Positions 42,626-54,085 of a stretch of DNA of 64,000 nucleotides are shown here, piece by piece. The stretch comes from Pseudevernia furfuracea (Eukaryota > Ascomycota > Lecanoromycetes > Lecanorales > Parmeliaceae): NCBI GenBank assembly GCA_022315425.1, contig JAIUPT010000042.1:124001-188000 (forward strand), read 5' to 3'. A model generated the notes under the pieces. It was not told the origin of the DNA, searched no databases, and was given only the letters and a program-made list of their open reading frames with translations. Made by a program: the position numbers and the translations under genes. Within the stretch, counting starts at the first letter, position 1. The number at the start of each line of letters is the position of its first letter.

Positions 42626-44592
42626 ATGTCCTCAATGACAGCTTCAGCGTTGTTAAAGAGCCGAGTTCGCAGACCCTCGATGCTTAGCAAACTATCAAAA
42701 ACCTCCGATCTAATTGACCTCTTTCCCAATGGAGCCAGCGTGGGCTGGTCCGGCTTTACAGGTGTTGGCTATCCGAAGTAGGTGTCTCGAAGCTCAAGCC
42801 TTGTCAGTCGGCCTCACAACGCTTCTAGAAAGGTTCCAACAGCCCTTGCGGACCATGTGGAAAAGAACAACCTACAAGGAAAGCTCAAGTACTCCCTATT
42901 TGTGGGAGCATCCAGCGGAGCAGAGACCGAGAACAGATGGGCTCGATTGGATATGATCGAGCGTCGGAGTCCTCATCAAGTTGGAAAAGAGATCGCAAAA
43001 GGCATCAATGAAGGCAGGATACACTTTTTCGATAAGCATCTAAGCATGTTCCCCGTGGACTTGATGTACGGCTACTATACGAAAGACAAGCCAAACAAGA
43101 AACTAGACGTGGTCATCGTGGAAGCTTCAGCTATCACGGAAGACGGAGGCATCGTACGCATACAGCCGTGACCTTGCACTGTATTTTGGCTAACACTCTA
43201 CATAGATTCCTGGCGCAAGTGTGGGAGCATCCCCAGAGCTCATACAAATGGCAGACAAGATCATCATAGAAGTGAACACTGCCATGCCAAGTTTCGAAGG
43301 CCTACACGACATTACGATGACTGATCTGCCGCCGCGGAGGAAGCCTTATCTCATTATGGCCCCCGAAGACCGAATTGGGACCGCTCATATCCCAGTCGAT
43401 CCGGAGAAAGTTGTCGCCATCGTCGAGAGCGACTACCCTGATCAGACGCAACGGAATGCTCCTGAGGACGATACATCTAGGGCTATCGCTGCACATCTGA
43501 TTGAGTTTTTGAAGCATGAAGTTTCACAAGATAGGCTTCCCAAGAGCCTTTTGCCCATACAGTCTGGCATTGGAAATATCGCAAATGCTGTGGTAGGGGG
43601 TCTAGCACACGGGAATAATTTCGATAAACTCAAAGTGTGGACAGAGGTACTTTACTTCAGGACTCTGTTTTTGTAACACCGGCCATTCCGTCCAAACTTC
43701 TGACTGGAGCTGGGACTAGGTACTTCAGGACAGCTTCCTAGATCTCTTCGACAGCGGTCATCTGGACTTCGCAACTGCAACATCTATCAGATTCTCTCCT
43801 GACGGATTTAAGAGATTCTACGATGGCTGGGAGAATTACGCTGGGAAGCTGCTCTTGCGGTCACAGCAAGTCTCCAACTCGCCTGAGATCATTCGGCGAT
43901 TAGGTGTCATTGGCATGAATACACCTGTCGAAGTGCAAGTCTACCAGAAATCCGGCAGTTGTTTTGAGCTGATACCGTAACAGTGATATTTATGCCCACG
44001 CCAACTCGACTTGTGTCATGGGCTCGAGAATGCTGAACGGCTTAGGGGGTTCTGCCGACTTCTTGCGAAGTGCGAAGATCAGCATTATGCACACACCATC
44101 CACTCGCCCATCCAAGACAGACCCTCGTACGTACACTTCTGAGATGACCTTCCCTGCTTGCTGTTGCGATTGAGCCACAAGACATGTCTCGGGAGCAAGA
44201 GGACCTTTCCATTGCCTGGGACCGGTCTTGAAATCCATTCCCTGCCTAGAATAAGCATTGCTGACTCCGAAATCTGCGTAGACGGGGTTTCATGCATTGT
44301 ACCAATGTGCACGCATGTAGATCAGACTGAGCACGATCTCGATGTTATCGTAACAGAACAAGGCCTCGCTGATGTTCGTGGTCTTTCTCCTCGCGAGCGA
44401 GCCCGCGTTATTATCAATAAAACGGCGCATCCAGACTACCAGCCCATCTTAATGGACTACTTTGAGCGAGCAGAGTATGAGTGTCTAAAGAAGGGCTGGG
44501 GCCACGAGCCTCATATGCTCTGGCAGACTTTCAAAATGCATAAGGAGCTCAACGATCATGGGACTATGAAGATCAAGAATTGGGATCCTTGA
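42626..44592 (+). CDS. ACH1: Acetyl-CoA hydrolase / CoA-transferase Ach1
   Basis: Mitochondrial acyl-CoA transferase that moves CoA between succinyl-CoA (or propionyl-CoA) and acetate, and so recycles acetate. Exons: 42626-42777, 42829-43153, 43206-43646, 43720-43934, 43984-44126, 44282-44592, giving 528 aa, close to yeast Ach1. Seen: LFPNGASVGWSGFTGVGYPKKVPTAL, SLFVGASSGAETE, DVVIVEASAITEDGGIIPGASVGASPE, IQSGIGNIANAVVGGL, the NGLGGSADFLRSAKISIM loop and VTEQGLADVRGLSPRERA. Intron 4 (43935-43983) has a GC-AG border (GTGCAAGT): only GC splicing restores VEV-DIYAHANSTC. Intron 5 is unusually long (155 nt). An in-frame upstream Met at 42521 would add 35 residues that could be a targeting extension; I prefer 42626, which begins MSSMTASALLKSRVRRPS like other fungal forms. 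Confidence 0.93.
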
Positions 44593-45748
44593 AAAGGAGT
44601 GTGAGTAGGTGAGGATCTAATGTTTATCTAGTGCCTACACCACGTTTCGTCGCTTGAGCATGAAGCTCATGATCAGCTAGGGGCAAAAAAACTCTAGCTG
44701 GATTATTTAATCTTGGGTCTGTACTCTCTAATAGGTCATTCATCATGTGCTGCAGAACATTGATGCATGTCCCTCATTCCGATTCAATATTCACCTCGAG
44801 CCGTCATGCAGTTGACACCTGACCAAACAGCTTTTCACGATATGGACAAAACGAATGGACAAGGATTGTATTTGATCAAGGCGTGTATTTGATTGCACCT
44901 TGAAGCTGCATAGGTAGTGGAGTCAAGAGGCAACAAATCCGTCCCAGATTGTTCTAGCCCGGACTTGGGAGCACATGATGGTGTAACCGCAGCAAAGCGC
45001 AGATTGTCCGACTGGTGCCCGCACTGGGATGCGGGGAATTGTAGGAGTAGAGAGTACTGATGCAGATTAAAAAAACCGCCAGATCTGAGGATGGTAGCGT
45101 CTTCCTTGAGACACCAGGCCAGTTGGAAGCAAAGGAAGCTTATCGAAGCCGTGACACTGTCGATGACTCGATGAAGCGGCGAGACCCACTTTGCGTACAG
45201 GTCAAAAGATAAGGTACCAGGTAGTACTAGGACAATGTTCCTTGGGCTCGATTGTAGAGATGCAGTACGGTAGATAGATTATGTGAACAGCGGACACTTC
45301 TCCGCTACTCCAGTCACACTCATACATGGAATTCCCTATACCATTGAGAAGCTCGTTCCAATACACATCTCACAGAGTAAGGTACTTACTCTCAGTGACG
45401 CAAGAATTAGCGTAGTCTAGCCAGATGTAGCTAGCCGTGGCTTTCTTGCCGTTTTTCCTATGACGGAGAGGAGGTGCTTAGTCGTGACTCGTGCCTCAGA
45501 ATATCCTTGATTATCCACACAGGCAAAGCCAAGAACCCCGCACTGTCCCGCCAACCAATCAGCAAGCGAGGCTTCGCTTGCAACAAGTACCAAGCTCTTT
45601 CCTTCCTTTTTCTCCCACCTTCCTCTTCTCCTATCCCCATAACAACAACAACAACTCTCTCACCACTACCACCTATCATCTTCATCATCAAGTCCTTCCC
45701 GCAAATTCACTACTCAATACATCAAGAGTAGTAACCCACACCGTAACA
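44593..45748. other. Intergenic region with opsin promoter
   Basis: 1.16 kb with no supported gene. The last 150 bp are C/A-rich with CAACAA and CATCAT runs, a typical fungal leader. A CCAAT box (45555-45559, in CCAACCAATCAGC) lies about 190 bp before the opsin start and fits the Hap-complex consensus. Confidence 0.5.
45555..45559 (+). promoter_or_regulatory. CCAAT box upstream of opsin
   Basis: The motif CCAATCA lies about 190 bp before the opsin start codon, at a spacing normal for CCAAT-binding Hap complexes. Short motif, so a chance match is possible. Confidence 0.35.
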
Positions 45749-46938
45749 ATGACAGGCGCCATGGAAGCTCTCAAGAATAAGCCGAGTGTGGCTCCTCTTC
45801 CGACCGTACGTCGAACCTCCAATTTGAGCTCAGCATAGCCCTTTTACTGCTCTTGTTCATTGGCACTTCAACTGACTCCATAGTAGGTAGTGCCAGGTAA
45901 TACACCTATCTACCAGGAAGCTGGCGATGTTGGCAGCCGTACTCTCTGGTAAGCCTTCCCTTCATCCAAGTCTAGGCAACCATAACTGATGGACATCAGG
46001 GTTGTCTTCGTCATTATGCTCATCTCCTCCATTGCCTTCTACGTAATGGCCTTCCGTGTTCCAGTCGTAAGTAATTCACCAGCTCTGTCGACCCTCTCCA
46101 AGATTCGTCGACCCTGACTTTTCCTCAGCAAAAACGCTTGTTCCACATCTTGACTGCCTTCATCACCACCTTCGCTACCATCTCCTACTTTGCCATGGCC
46201 GTTCACGATGGCGTTAGCCAGAACGAGATCACCATCAAGCATACCCAGAAGCATTTCCCCGACACCTTCCAGACCGTCTATCGCGAGGTGTACTGGGCCC
46301 GTTACATCGACTGGAGCGTTACCACCCCACTTCTACTCTTGGACCTTGCCTTGCTAGCTGGTCTGGACGGTGCCAACATCCTCGTTGCCATTGTCGCTGA
46401 TGTGATCATGATCTTGACCGGTCTCTTCGCTGCCTTCACCGTTGAGGAGGGCCCCAAATGGGGATGGTATGCCATGGCTTGTATTGCCTACTTGGTCGTT
46501 GTGTACCAGCTTGCCTTCAACGGCCGTGGTGTGGTTCAAAACAAGGACAAGAAGACTGCTACTTTCTTCAGCGCCATCGCCGGATTCACCCTGGTCCTCT
46601 GGACCATCTACCCAATGTAAGCTTGCATGCCTATTCTGGGCCTGCGAAACACGCTGACTTGTCATAGCATCTGGGGTATCGCTGATGGATCCCGCAACAT
46701 CAATGTCGACTCCGAGATTGTTGCGTACGCTGTCCTCGATGTTCTTGCCAAGCCGGTTTTCGGATTTTGGCTCCTCTTCACCCACGACTCTATGTCAGGG
46801 TAAGCAATCATAGCACTCCCTACGGACGTTATGTAAGGCTAACTTCTACCTAGAACCGCTACTTTGGAAGGTTTCTGGTCCAAGGGTCTGTCATCGGATG
46901 GCGCCATCCGCGTTGGTGATGATGATGAGGGTGCGTAA
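45749..46938 (+). CDS. Microbial (type I) rhodopsin, proton-pump type
   Basis: Seven-helix retinal protein of the fungal opsin family. Exons: 45749-45805, 45889-45950, 46000-46066, 46129-46616, 46668-46799, 46854-46938, giving 296 aa. Retinal binds K253 (VLDVLAKPVFGFWLL). Using bacteriorhodopsin as guide, Arg82 is R120 and Asp85, the proton acceptor, is D123 (RYIDW); Asp96, the internal donor, is D134 (TTPLLLLDL), and Asp212 is D249. The full acceptor-donor pair is that of outward proton pumps such as Leptosphaeria rhodopsin; Neurospora NOP-1 has Glu at the donor position. Hydrophobic helices are regular throughout. The C-terminus (GDDDEGA) is short and acidic. Its neighbour on the same strand is PAL; no carotenoid genes are nearby in this window. 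Confidence 0.96.
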
Positions 46939-48863
46939 TCGCAACATCTTACACGATCTGCCAGATCATGATCCGCTGCCATGTGATCACAAATGCAGAG
47001 CCTACAAGAATCGGATCAAAATGCCAAAAAAGAAGTTGTGAAGGAGCTAGTTGGGGGAGGTGGAACCTAAGTTATTGAACATGTGCATAATGTGCTCGAG
47101 CGGTGGTCATAATTGTGCTGCAAATTTCCCTTTCCTGTCTGTCCCTCTTTCTTCCAATTCTCATCTGCTCGGCAGCATTGGCCGAAGCATGTAACAACAA
47201 TGACAAGCCTGAGAACACTTTGTGCTCCGGCTTTCCATGCTCGTGCTAGATGAAAGTGCAACGTGTGTGGCCAGGGACTTGGCATATGTACTCGTACACC
47301 ATGTGGATTGTGGAAGTTTTTTCTCTTATCATTAGCTCATAGGATAAGCAAAACTGCGCTCATGCCGTCTAGCAGTCACAACAAGTACACTTTCAGTTGC
47401 CTATTGAGATGGAAGGAGCAGTCGAAGGCTTTGGCAATAGCAGCTTAGTCATAGTAGCCTAGTGGGAAGAGTATATCTCTCCTGCAGGAGCCTTCATAGA
47501 ATAAATTATCATCATCTTGCTACCCACCCAACTACTGGCTACCATACAGTTTATTGACTTCGCCTTGAATGATCGGTCCCAGCGCGGGGCCCCTACCTTT
47601 CAAGACTTATTCAAAATGAATCAATTACTGATGGCAAGCTTACAGTGATGTGATGTCGGCCTTACTCATCATTCCCTGCCCTTTTTCCACATATTCGCGA
47701 AATCTGCATCTTTGAAACCAAAAAAATGACTAGCGCACTGCACAAGTTCGCTTCGCTGGGGAATATTCGTACGGCCGAAAGCTAAGGTACCTTATGTCTT
47801 CGTGATACGGAAGGAGCACCAATCAACATGATTCTTGAACCCTGAGTGAATAATTGGATTAGTTGGTATATCCGCGCCCGGATCACTATGCTTCCAGAAG
47901 ATACCTTACCTAGAACTTCTCGGCCGTACACCAGTACGATGACCTACCTTAGGAGCCAGACTAAGATGTTCCTGTTTAGCGCCACATGCAGCTCCTCAAC
48001 CCGTAGGATTCGACACGATTACGATGTTTTAAGGCAGTAGTGTAGGATTGAAGGTGCCTGCGTTCCGCGTCACATGCTCTCGTTTTCATTGATATGAGAT
48101 TCAACAGCGACGATGCCCGTCCTTCGCGGTAGCCCACCTGCTAAAATCCTCGAGGACCAAAACTTATCTCAAAGCAGACAGAAGAATGCAAGATCCGGTC
48201 TTTACCGAGAATCTTGACCGAGCCTAGCCGAGCAATTCGCTGTCCACAAAAGGAGACGAGTGAGGCTTTCATTGTCTGTATGGTCCTTGGTGGATCTTGT
48301 GATCGAGGGTTTCCGTGCTACTTATCTCACTCCTCTTTATTGAATACAGTATATGGAGGCGGCCCACCTTTCCTCGAGGCCGGAGATGTTCCTGCCGTTC
48401 CCATTTCTCAATTCATATTCCACACCTTTTCTTACCTTTGGCTTTTGACCATAGCAGCAAATCCAGAAGTATCGAGAAGTGTCCAGAAGCGCTCAGAAAT
48501 ATCTCGACCAGGCTCCAGGAGATAATGGACTACATCAAACATTGTTACCATAGCACCAGCTATACTTGATGCAGATATGGATGTTCTAAATGCATTTTCA
48601 CTCTAAAATATCCAAGGCCAATCTTGTCACAGCCCACCAGTGGTCATTCTTCGCGATATCCCATACAAAAACCAATGGTCATTTAGCGGCGTTTAACACA
48701 TTCCATAAGGACCGTCACCATTTCTCGGCACCTATAGTTAAAGGTACCCACACACAAAAACCATTAAGCAGACTGTGACACCTCAAACGGTTACCACGGT
48801 GCCGCATATGCACTTTACCCTTCTACCAATCCTACAGACGACCTCCGTCAGACGGATCCTAAC
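46939..48863. other. Intergenic region between opsin and PAL
   Basis: 1.9 kb. Several open frames of 60-100 codons exist (for example 48214-48525), but none shows a domain. I do not call a gene. It should include the PAL promoter and leader. Confidence 0.45.
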
Positions 48864-51311
48864 ATGATAAGCGGTACAAACACCGACGAGATGCAGAACA
48901 GCAAAGTGGACCTCGGCCCCCATGCCAGCATTGTTGTGCGAGAGTGGAAGCTTTTGTGTAGCACAGTCGATACTGTGACGCCCCTGTATGTTGATACCGA
49001 CGATCTTGGGGTGGCCAACATTACTGCAGTTTCAAAGTGAGTCGGTTTTTGTACAGCAACGGGCTTGCTAGAAACCATAACGTTCCATGACATTGTCCCC
49101 ACCACATTCTGCGTTTGAGGGATCAGTGGCTATCGTATTTTTCAGGCAGCATTCTTGCGCCCCATATCTTTGTCTGTAGCTTGTCACAGAAAGTATGGAA
49201 GAGAACCCGCTGACAGGTGGACGACTTTAGATATGGCATAAATACAAAGCTCAAAGACAAATCTGCTGCTAAAAGGCGTATCGACAAGAGCGTAGACTTC
49301 CTGGCTCAACGTCTTGCAGACGGCCATTCTCTTTATGGTAAGCATGGTCACAAAGGAAGATTTCTCGATCTCTGAAGTATGCGTTTGGCCCACAAACGCT
49401 GATCTGTCCTACCTCTTAGGCATAACGACAGGCTTTGGCGGCAGTGCCGACCTTCGAACCCTCAGAGTCAAGGACTTACAGCGAGCGTTGATCCAGCATC
49501 AACACAGCGGCATCCTGCCGGTAGTTAAAAAGGCCGGGTCGATCTATCTCACCTTGAGTCAAGCGCCAGGCGTCAACTTCATGCCCGAAGAATGGGTTCG
49601 AGGTAGTATGCTCGTTCGCTGCAAGTCACTCCTCGCTGCCCATTCAGCAGTGCGCTTCGAGATCATCGAACTGCTTATGTCATTGCTCAATAATGACATG
49701 ATACCCTTGATTCCATTGCGTGGCTCTATTTCTGCATCCGGGGATCTTCAGCCGCTTTCTTATATCGCTGGAGTGCTAGAAGGTAATCCAGATTGCTATG
49801 TCTGGACAAATGATGGCAACGTAGGTCGAATGCTCATCCCCGCGGACGTCGCACTCGAACAGCTAGTGCGCAAATCCATCACTTTTGGACCGAAAGAAGC
49901 TCTTGCAGTCTTGAACGGTACCGCTGTATCCACCGCAGTAGCAGCATTAGCAATGCAAGAGTCACATCATCTAGCCATCTTCTCTCAAGTCCTGACAGCC
50001 ATGGGAGTCGAAGCTATGCATGGGTCAGTTGGCAGTTTCAACGCTTTCTTTGACAAAGTCCGTCCGCACCGTGGTCAACGAGAAGCCGCTGCGAACATCC
50101 GCCTGTTCCTCACCGGTTCTCGGCTTGCTCACCCTGAGCACGAAGACGAAGAGAACCGCGTAGGTCTCAAGCAAGATCGCTACGCTCTTCGCACATCACC
50201 TCAATGGATCGGCCCTCAGCTCGAAGACCTGGTTTTAGGGCACCAGCAGATTACCGTCGAATGCAACTCGACAACCGACAATCCTCTCATCGACCTCGAA
50301 GGTGGCGCCATTCACCACGGAGGAAATTTCCAGGCAGCCTCTCTCACTTCGGCGATGGAGAAAACAAGATCTTGCCTGCAAATTTTCGGCCGGATGCTTT
50401 TTTCTCAATGCACTGAGCTCATCAATCCGGCTATGAACAACGGACTGCCACCCAACCTTGCGGCTGATGACCCGAGCACTAGTTATACAATGAAAGGTGC
50501 AGACATCAACATTGCAGCCTATATGTCTGAACTAGCATACCTGGCAAACCCGGTAAGCAGCCACGTGCAGACGGCAGAAAATGGTAACCAGGCGATCAAC
50601 TCGCTGGCACTGGTCTCGGCTCGATACACCCACATGGCTATCGACTGCTTGTCGATGATTTGTGCGACGTTCTTGTACGTCTTGTGTCAAGCCTTGGATA
50701 TTAGGGCTATGGATCGTGGCTACCTTAGTGCCATCGGTCCTGCTGTTAACGAAATTACTGCGAACGTGTTCGAAACTGCGCTTGGAGATGCAATTACTTT
50801 GCATAAGCTGCAATCGAAATTGCTGGAGCAGGTTGTCAAGCAATTCGATCTCACGACCTCTCTAGACACTAGCGAACGCTTCAGCAAAATCGCCGAGACT
50901 GTGCAGTCCACCCTCACGACAACCCTTTACACCCATGACAGTCTACCAAAGCACTTCGATGCTCTATCAGCCATCAAGCGATGGACGGATCAAACGTCAG
51001 CGGCTCTCCACGATCTCTTTCTCCAGCATCGACAAGTCTACTTCACTACTCCAGATGCTACCCCGTGTCTTGGGGCAGCATCATCACGTATGTACGGCTA
51101 CGTTCGCAAAGATCTGCAAGTGCCCTTCCACAAAGGCTTGGTGGACCATCCAACCAAAGAGAACGAGCTGAAGACGATCGGCTCGAACATTGGCATCATT
51201 CACGAGGCTATGAGGAGTGGACGGTTGTATGGTCCTGTTCTAATGTGTCTTGGAGCACGTCACACCCAGACGGTTTCCGGGAAAACAGGCCCATGCAAAG
51301 CAAAACTCTGA
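48864..51311 (+). CDS. PAL: Phenylalanine ammonia-lyase (PAL/TAL-type)
   Basis: Releases ammonia from phenylalanine to give cinnamate (and often tyrosine to coumarate). Exons: 48864-49036, 49231-49337, 49420-51311, giving 723 aa. The MIO cofactor forms from Ala199-Ser200-Gly201 (GSISASGDLQPLSYIAG). The lid loop ITTGFGGSADLRT, with the catalytic Tyr just before it (SLYGITT), spans the 49338-49419 intron. The motif RALIQHQHSG carries His-Gln at the substrate-selectivity site, as in the Rhodotorula enzyme, instead of the Phe-Leu of plant PAL, so dual PAL/TAL activity is plausible. Further blocks are VLNGTAVSTAVAALAM, ITVECNSTTDNPLID, GGNFQAASLTSAMEK and QAINSLALVSARYT. The first Met at 48864 gives a short acidic N-terminus. 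In many fungi PAL serves catabolism of Phe rather than lignin-like chemistry. Confidence 0.95.
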
Positions 51312-51933
51312 ATGCATCAGCCCGTGGAGCGACAAGAAATGGCATTAGAATAGCGGCAGAATCACAGCTGAGATAGATTGAATTGAGCACGAAACATGGC
51401 CAAAACAATGACACATAACCCCTCCAAAACCTTGAAATGTAGATTATGTACGGAGTAGTGAGAGTGAGGTTTGAAGGATAAGTGCATCACTGTGTGAGAG
51501 CTTTAGCGTCACTCAGCCTTAAAGAACGCCAAAGCCAGAGATCCAACAGCCCAAGATCGAAACGCCATGACAGTACTCGTCCGCCTCATTGTGAAGTCCA
51601 AGTCCCTCGCAGAACAGATATCCGAATAACATCATCAGCCCCACCAACCCTTCCCTCCAAACCATCACCATCAACCCCCCCACCCCCCCCCCCACAGGAC
51701 TCAAACACCCACCTGCAAAGCACACATATTCAAAACCCGTCAATATTGCTCACACGCACCCCCAACCCCCGGCCATAAAACCCACGATACATACATACAC
51801 CCCCCCACCCCCACCCCCAACGCTAACCCAAACCCCACTCCCCCATTTCCATTCCGCGCGGACCCCCCATCGCTCAGCCCGTCGAAAAAACCTCCCTCGA
51901 TCTCCCCATCTCCAAATCTCCACCTACTCAGCA

Positions 51934-51953
51934 CCCCCCCCCCCCCCCCCCCC
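51934..51953. repeat. C20 homopolymer run
   Basis: Twenty C in a row, with several more C-tracts of 6-12 nearby (51670-51690, 51802-51830) and G-tracts at 52035-52050 and 52287-52296. Read on minus it is a poly-G stretch able to form G-quadruplexes. Confidence 0.9.
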
Positions 51954-52206
51954 ATGCCCACTCACCGTCGCATCACCATCATCACCATCATGTCGTACAT
52001 ATCAACCAAGACAAGCCTCGACAGGGCTGAAAAAGGGGGGGGAGGGGGTTGTCGATCCCCCCCTTCCCACCCTTCCCCCCCCGCCCCCCAACACTCCGAA
52101 AAAAAAGGGGGAGAGGAGAGGAGGGAGAGGAGGGAGGGAGGCGCGCAACGTGGTGGACAGGCGTTGGGATGGGGAAAAGGGGGGCGTTCCCGACAGGTTG
52201 CACTGT

Positions 52207-52640
52207 AGATAGATAGATAGATGCAGGAGGGGGCAGGGGAGCGGGAAAAGTTTTCCACCAAGCACCAAGGTAGATTTAGAACGGGGAAAGGGGGGGGGGT
52301 TGGAGAGGCGGTGAGGGCCGGTGGGTAAGTGGGGCGGTATGGGCAACCTCGCCTTTTCACGGTCACTGATTCATGCCCTTGCCTTATCTTACCTTACCTT
52401 ATAGAGCTGTCTGTCTGTCTGTCTGTATGTAGGTAGGTATTTCTGTCTGTCTGTATGTAGGTATTTCCGTTTGCGATCTCTCCGGCCCCCAGGAGGGCGC
52501 GGACGGTAATAGAAGTGGAGCTAGTAGTAAGGTAAGTACCTTAGGTACTATATGCTGATCAGTAATCTAACAGTCTACCTTACCTTACCTTACTTAGCAA
52601 AGATACGGTAAAGGTAGTCCTAATGGGGGACCTCTTGCGA
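52207..52640. repeat. Cluster of short tandem repeats (GATA, CTGT, ACCTT types)
   Basis: Contains (AGAT)4 at 52207-52222, (CTGT)4-5 at 52407-52425 and again at 52445-52453, TAGGTAGGTA, and ACCTTACCTTA twice (about 52390-52401 and 52578-52592). The TACCTTACC phrase is repeated in both directions, for example GGTAAGTACCTTAGGTAC at 52530-52548. Such tracts mark long intergenic stretches in filamentous fungi. Confidence 0.75.
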
Positions 52641-53455
52641 GAATTTTCCTCCTTTCCCGGGAAAGCCCGTCAGATCCAAGCCCGTCAAATCCATGCCCCA
52701 AAGTCGGTTGATTCTGGCCAATCAGATCATTTACCCAGATAGATGCCTTTGTTTTAGATCCCTCCACGTTCTACATACAACACAGTAGGTAGCTGGTGAA
52801 AAGAGTACCTTGTGCTGCTGCTGCCCTAAATCACAGAATTGGGATGGCATATTTCCCCTTGAGATTCCGTTAGTAGTGACGATCGATGGGGGCGGTTTTG
52901 GGAGTTCATGCAAAAAGGCGCAGGGCAGGCAGGTGGAAATTGCGATCGGGGAAGAAATGTATTGGTAGTGTTTACTTGAGGAATACACAGAATGTTTTTC
53001 GGCAAGAAGAAATTCCTAATCAAAATCCCCTCGGGGGGGTCCGGGGTTGCTTCCGGAGCAACCGTGACCGTCGTCCTTGGCCCAACCCATTGCACTCTCC
53101 CAACACCAGCAATAATGTATATGTACAGGGGTATATCTTTCCAACAACAGGTCAAACGCTGGGAAAGCAAAGTACCGATGCCGGAGTCGCATGATGATGA
53201 TGATGGTGGTGATGGTGGTGACAATGATTGAAGGGGTTTGGCAAAGTGTTTGTGGTGGTATGGTGGGTGCTCCGTATTTACTTTTCCTCGGTGACCGAAT
53301 CGGCGGGCACACGTATCCGCGGCTGAAAGCCCAAGGGAATTGGTGGTGTGGTGCTCTTGAAGTGTATTGGTGACATGATGCGAGTCATATTTTGCCGTGC
53401 ATAAACCGTTTTGAGATCTGACAAGGAATGGTAGTCCACAACCAAAAACCGGGTA

Positions 53456-53486
53456 GAGAGAGGGAGAGGGAGAGAGAGAGAGAGAT
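53456..53486. repeat. GA-rich microsatellite
   Basis: Runs of GAGAGAGGGAGAGGGAGAGAGAGAGAGA on plus, so a CT run on minus. It lies within the promoter-like pyrimidine-rich stretch of the desert. Confidence 0.85.
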
Positions 53487-53753
53487 CGGTTCGGAAGGAT
53501 CGAGTGCAGGTGAATCCAGAGAAGTGTGCCGCCGGTGACAGGTGCCTGTGTCCAGCAACAGGCAAAATGAACGAGTCCGCTGAAGTATCCGTGTTGACAT
53601 GACACGATGTATCCGATGGGAGAATGTAGCTGGGGTTTGATCGAGTCATTCCGATATCAGAAAACACAGCTGCTGAGCCAGAGTCGCACACAGTAGACCG
53701 GAAGGAGGTTGTGCAATTGGTGAAGCCGAGAGGTAGAGAGTAAGAGGATGAGC

Positions 53754-53852
53754 CTATTTGGGGATTTTGGGAAGAGGACGGTTGGGCGGCGGGCCTGGGC
53801 AAGGAGGGTATTGAGGCTGTTGTGGACCATTGTAGTGGTATGAGGCAGGCAT
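53754..53852 (-). CDS. Possible 32-residue proline-rich small ORF
   Basis: A short ORF on minus, start at 53852, stop TAG at 53756-53754. The peptide begins MPASYHYNGPQQPQYPP and continues in Pro-rich form to KIPK. The ATG context (ACAAAATGCC) is good for fungi, and it follows about 200 bp of CT-rich sequence and a TATA-like ATAAATACCC (about 54072-54081). It could be a small gene, an upstream ORF in a long leader, or the first exon of a gene whose later exons I could not recognise. The function is unknown; no homology is claimed. Confidence 0.3.
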   Translation of the reverse strand: MPASYHYNGPQQPQYPPCPGPPPNRPLPKIPK

Positions 53853-53979
53853 TTTGTATGATTGGGAGAGGTGACTGGTAGAAGAGAAGAGGTCGGATGG
53901 GATTGGTAAGAGTGTGAGTTACTGGAGAGTGAGGAGGCTTGGTGTAAAGCTGCTCTTGGTGCTCAGTGAGTGTTGAAGG

Positions 53980-54085
53980 TGTGGTTCTTTGAAAGTGTGG
54001 AATGTGTGAATGTGTGAGTGTGGAATGCGGTAGGTATGATGTTAGCAGAAAGGTTCGAGGGGGGAAGTGGTGGGTATTTATGAAA
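53980..54085 (-). promoter_or_regulatory. Promoter-like stretch on minus strand
   Basis: Read on minus, a TATA-like ATAAATACCC is followed by a long CACA/CT-rich pyrimidine-biased leader that runs to the sORF at 53852. This is the usual look of a fungal core promoter. No transcript evidence is available. Confidence 0.35.

Noticed and set aside
45749..51311. Opsin and PAL as a functional gene cluster
   Set aside because: Only two genes with 1.9 kb between them, no linked regulator, transporter or carotenoid gene; chance adjacency is simpler.
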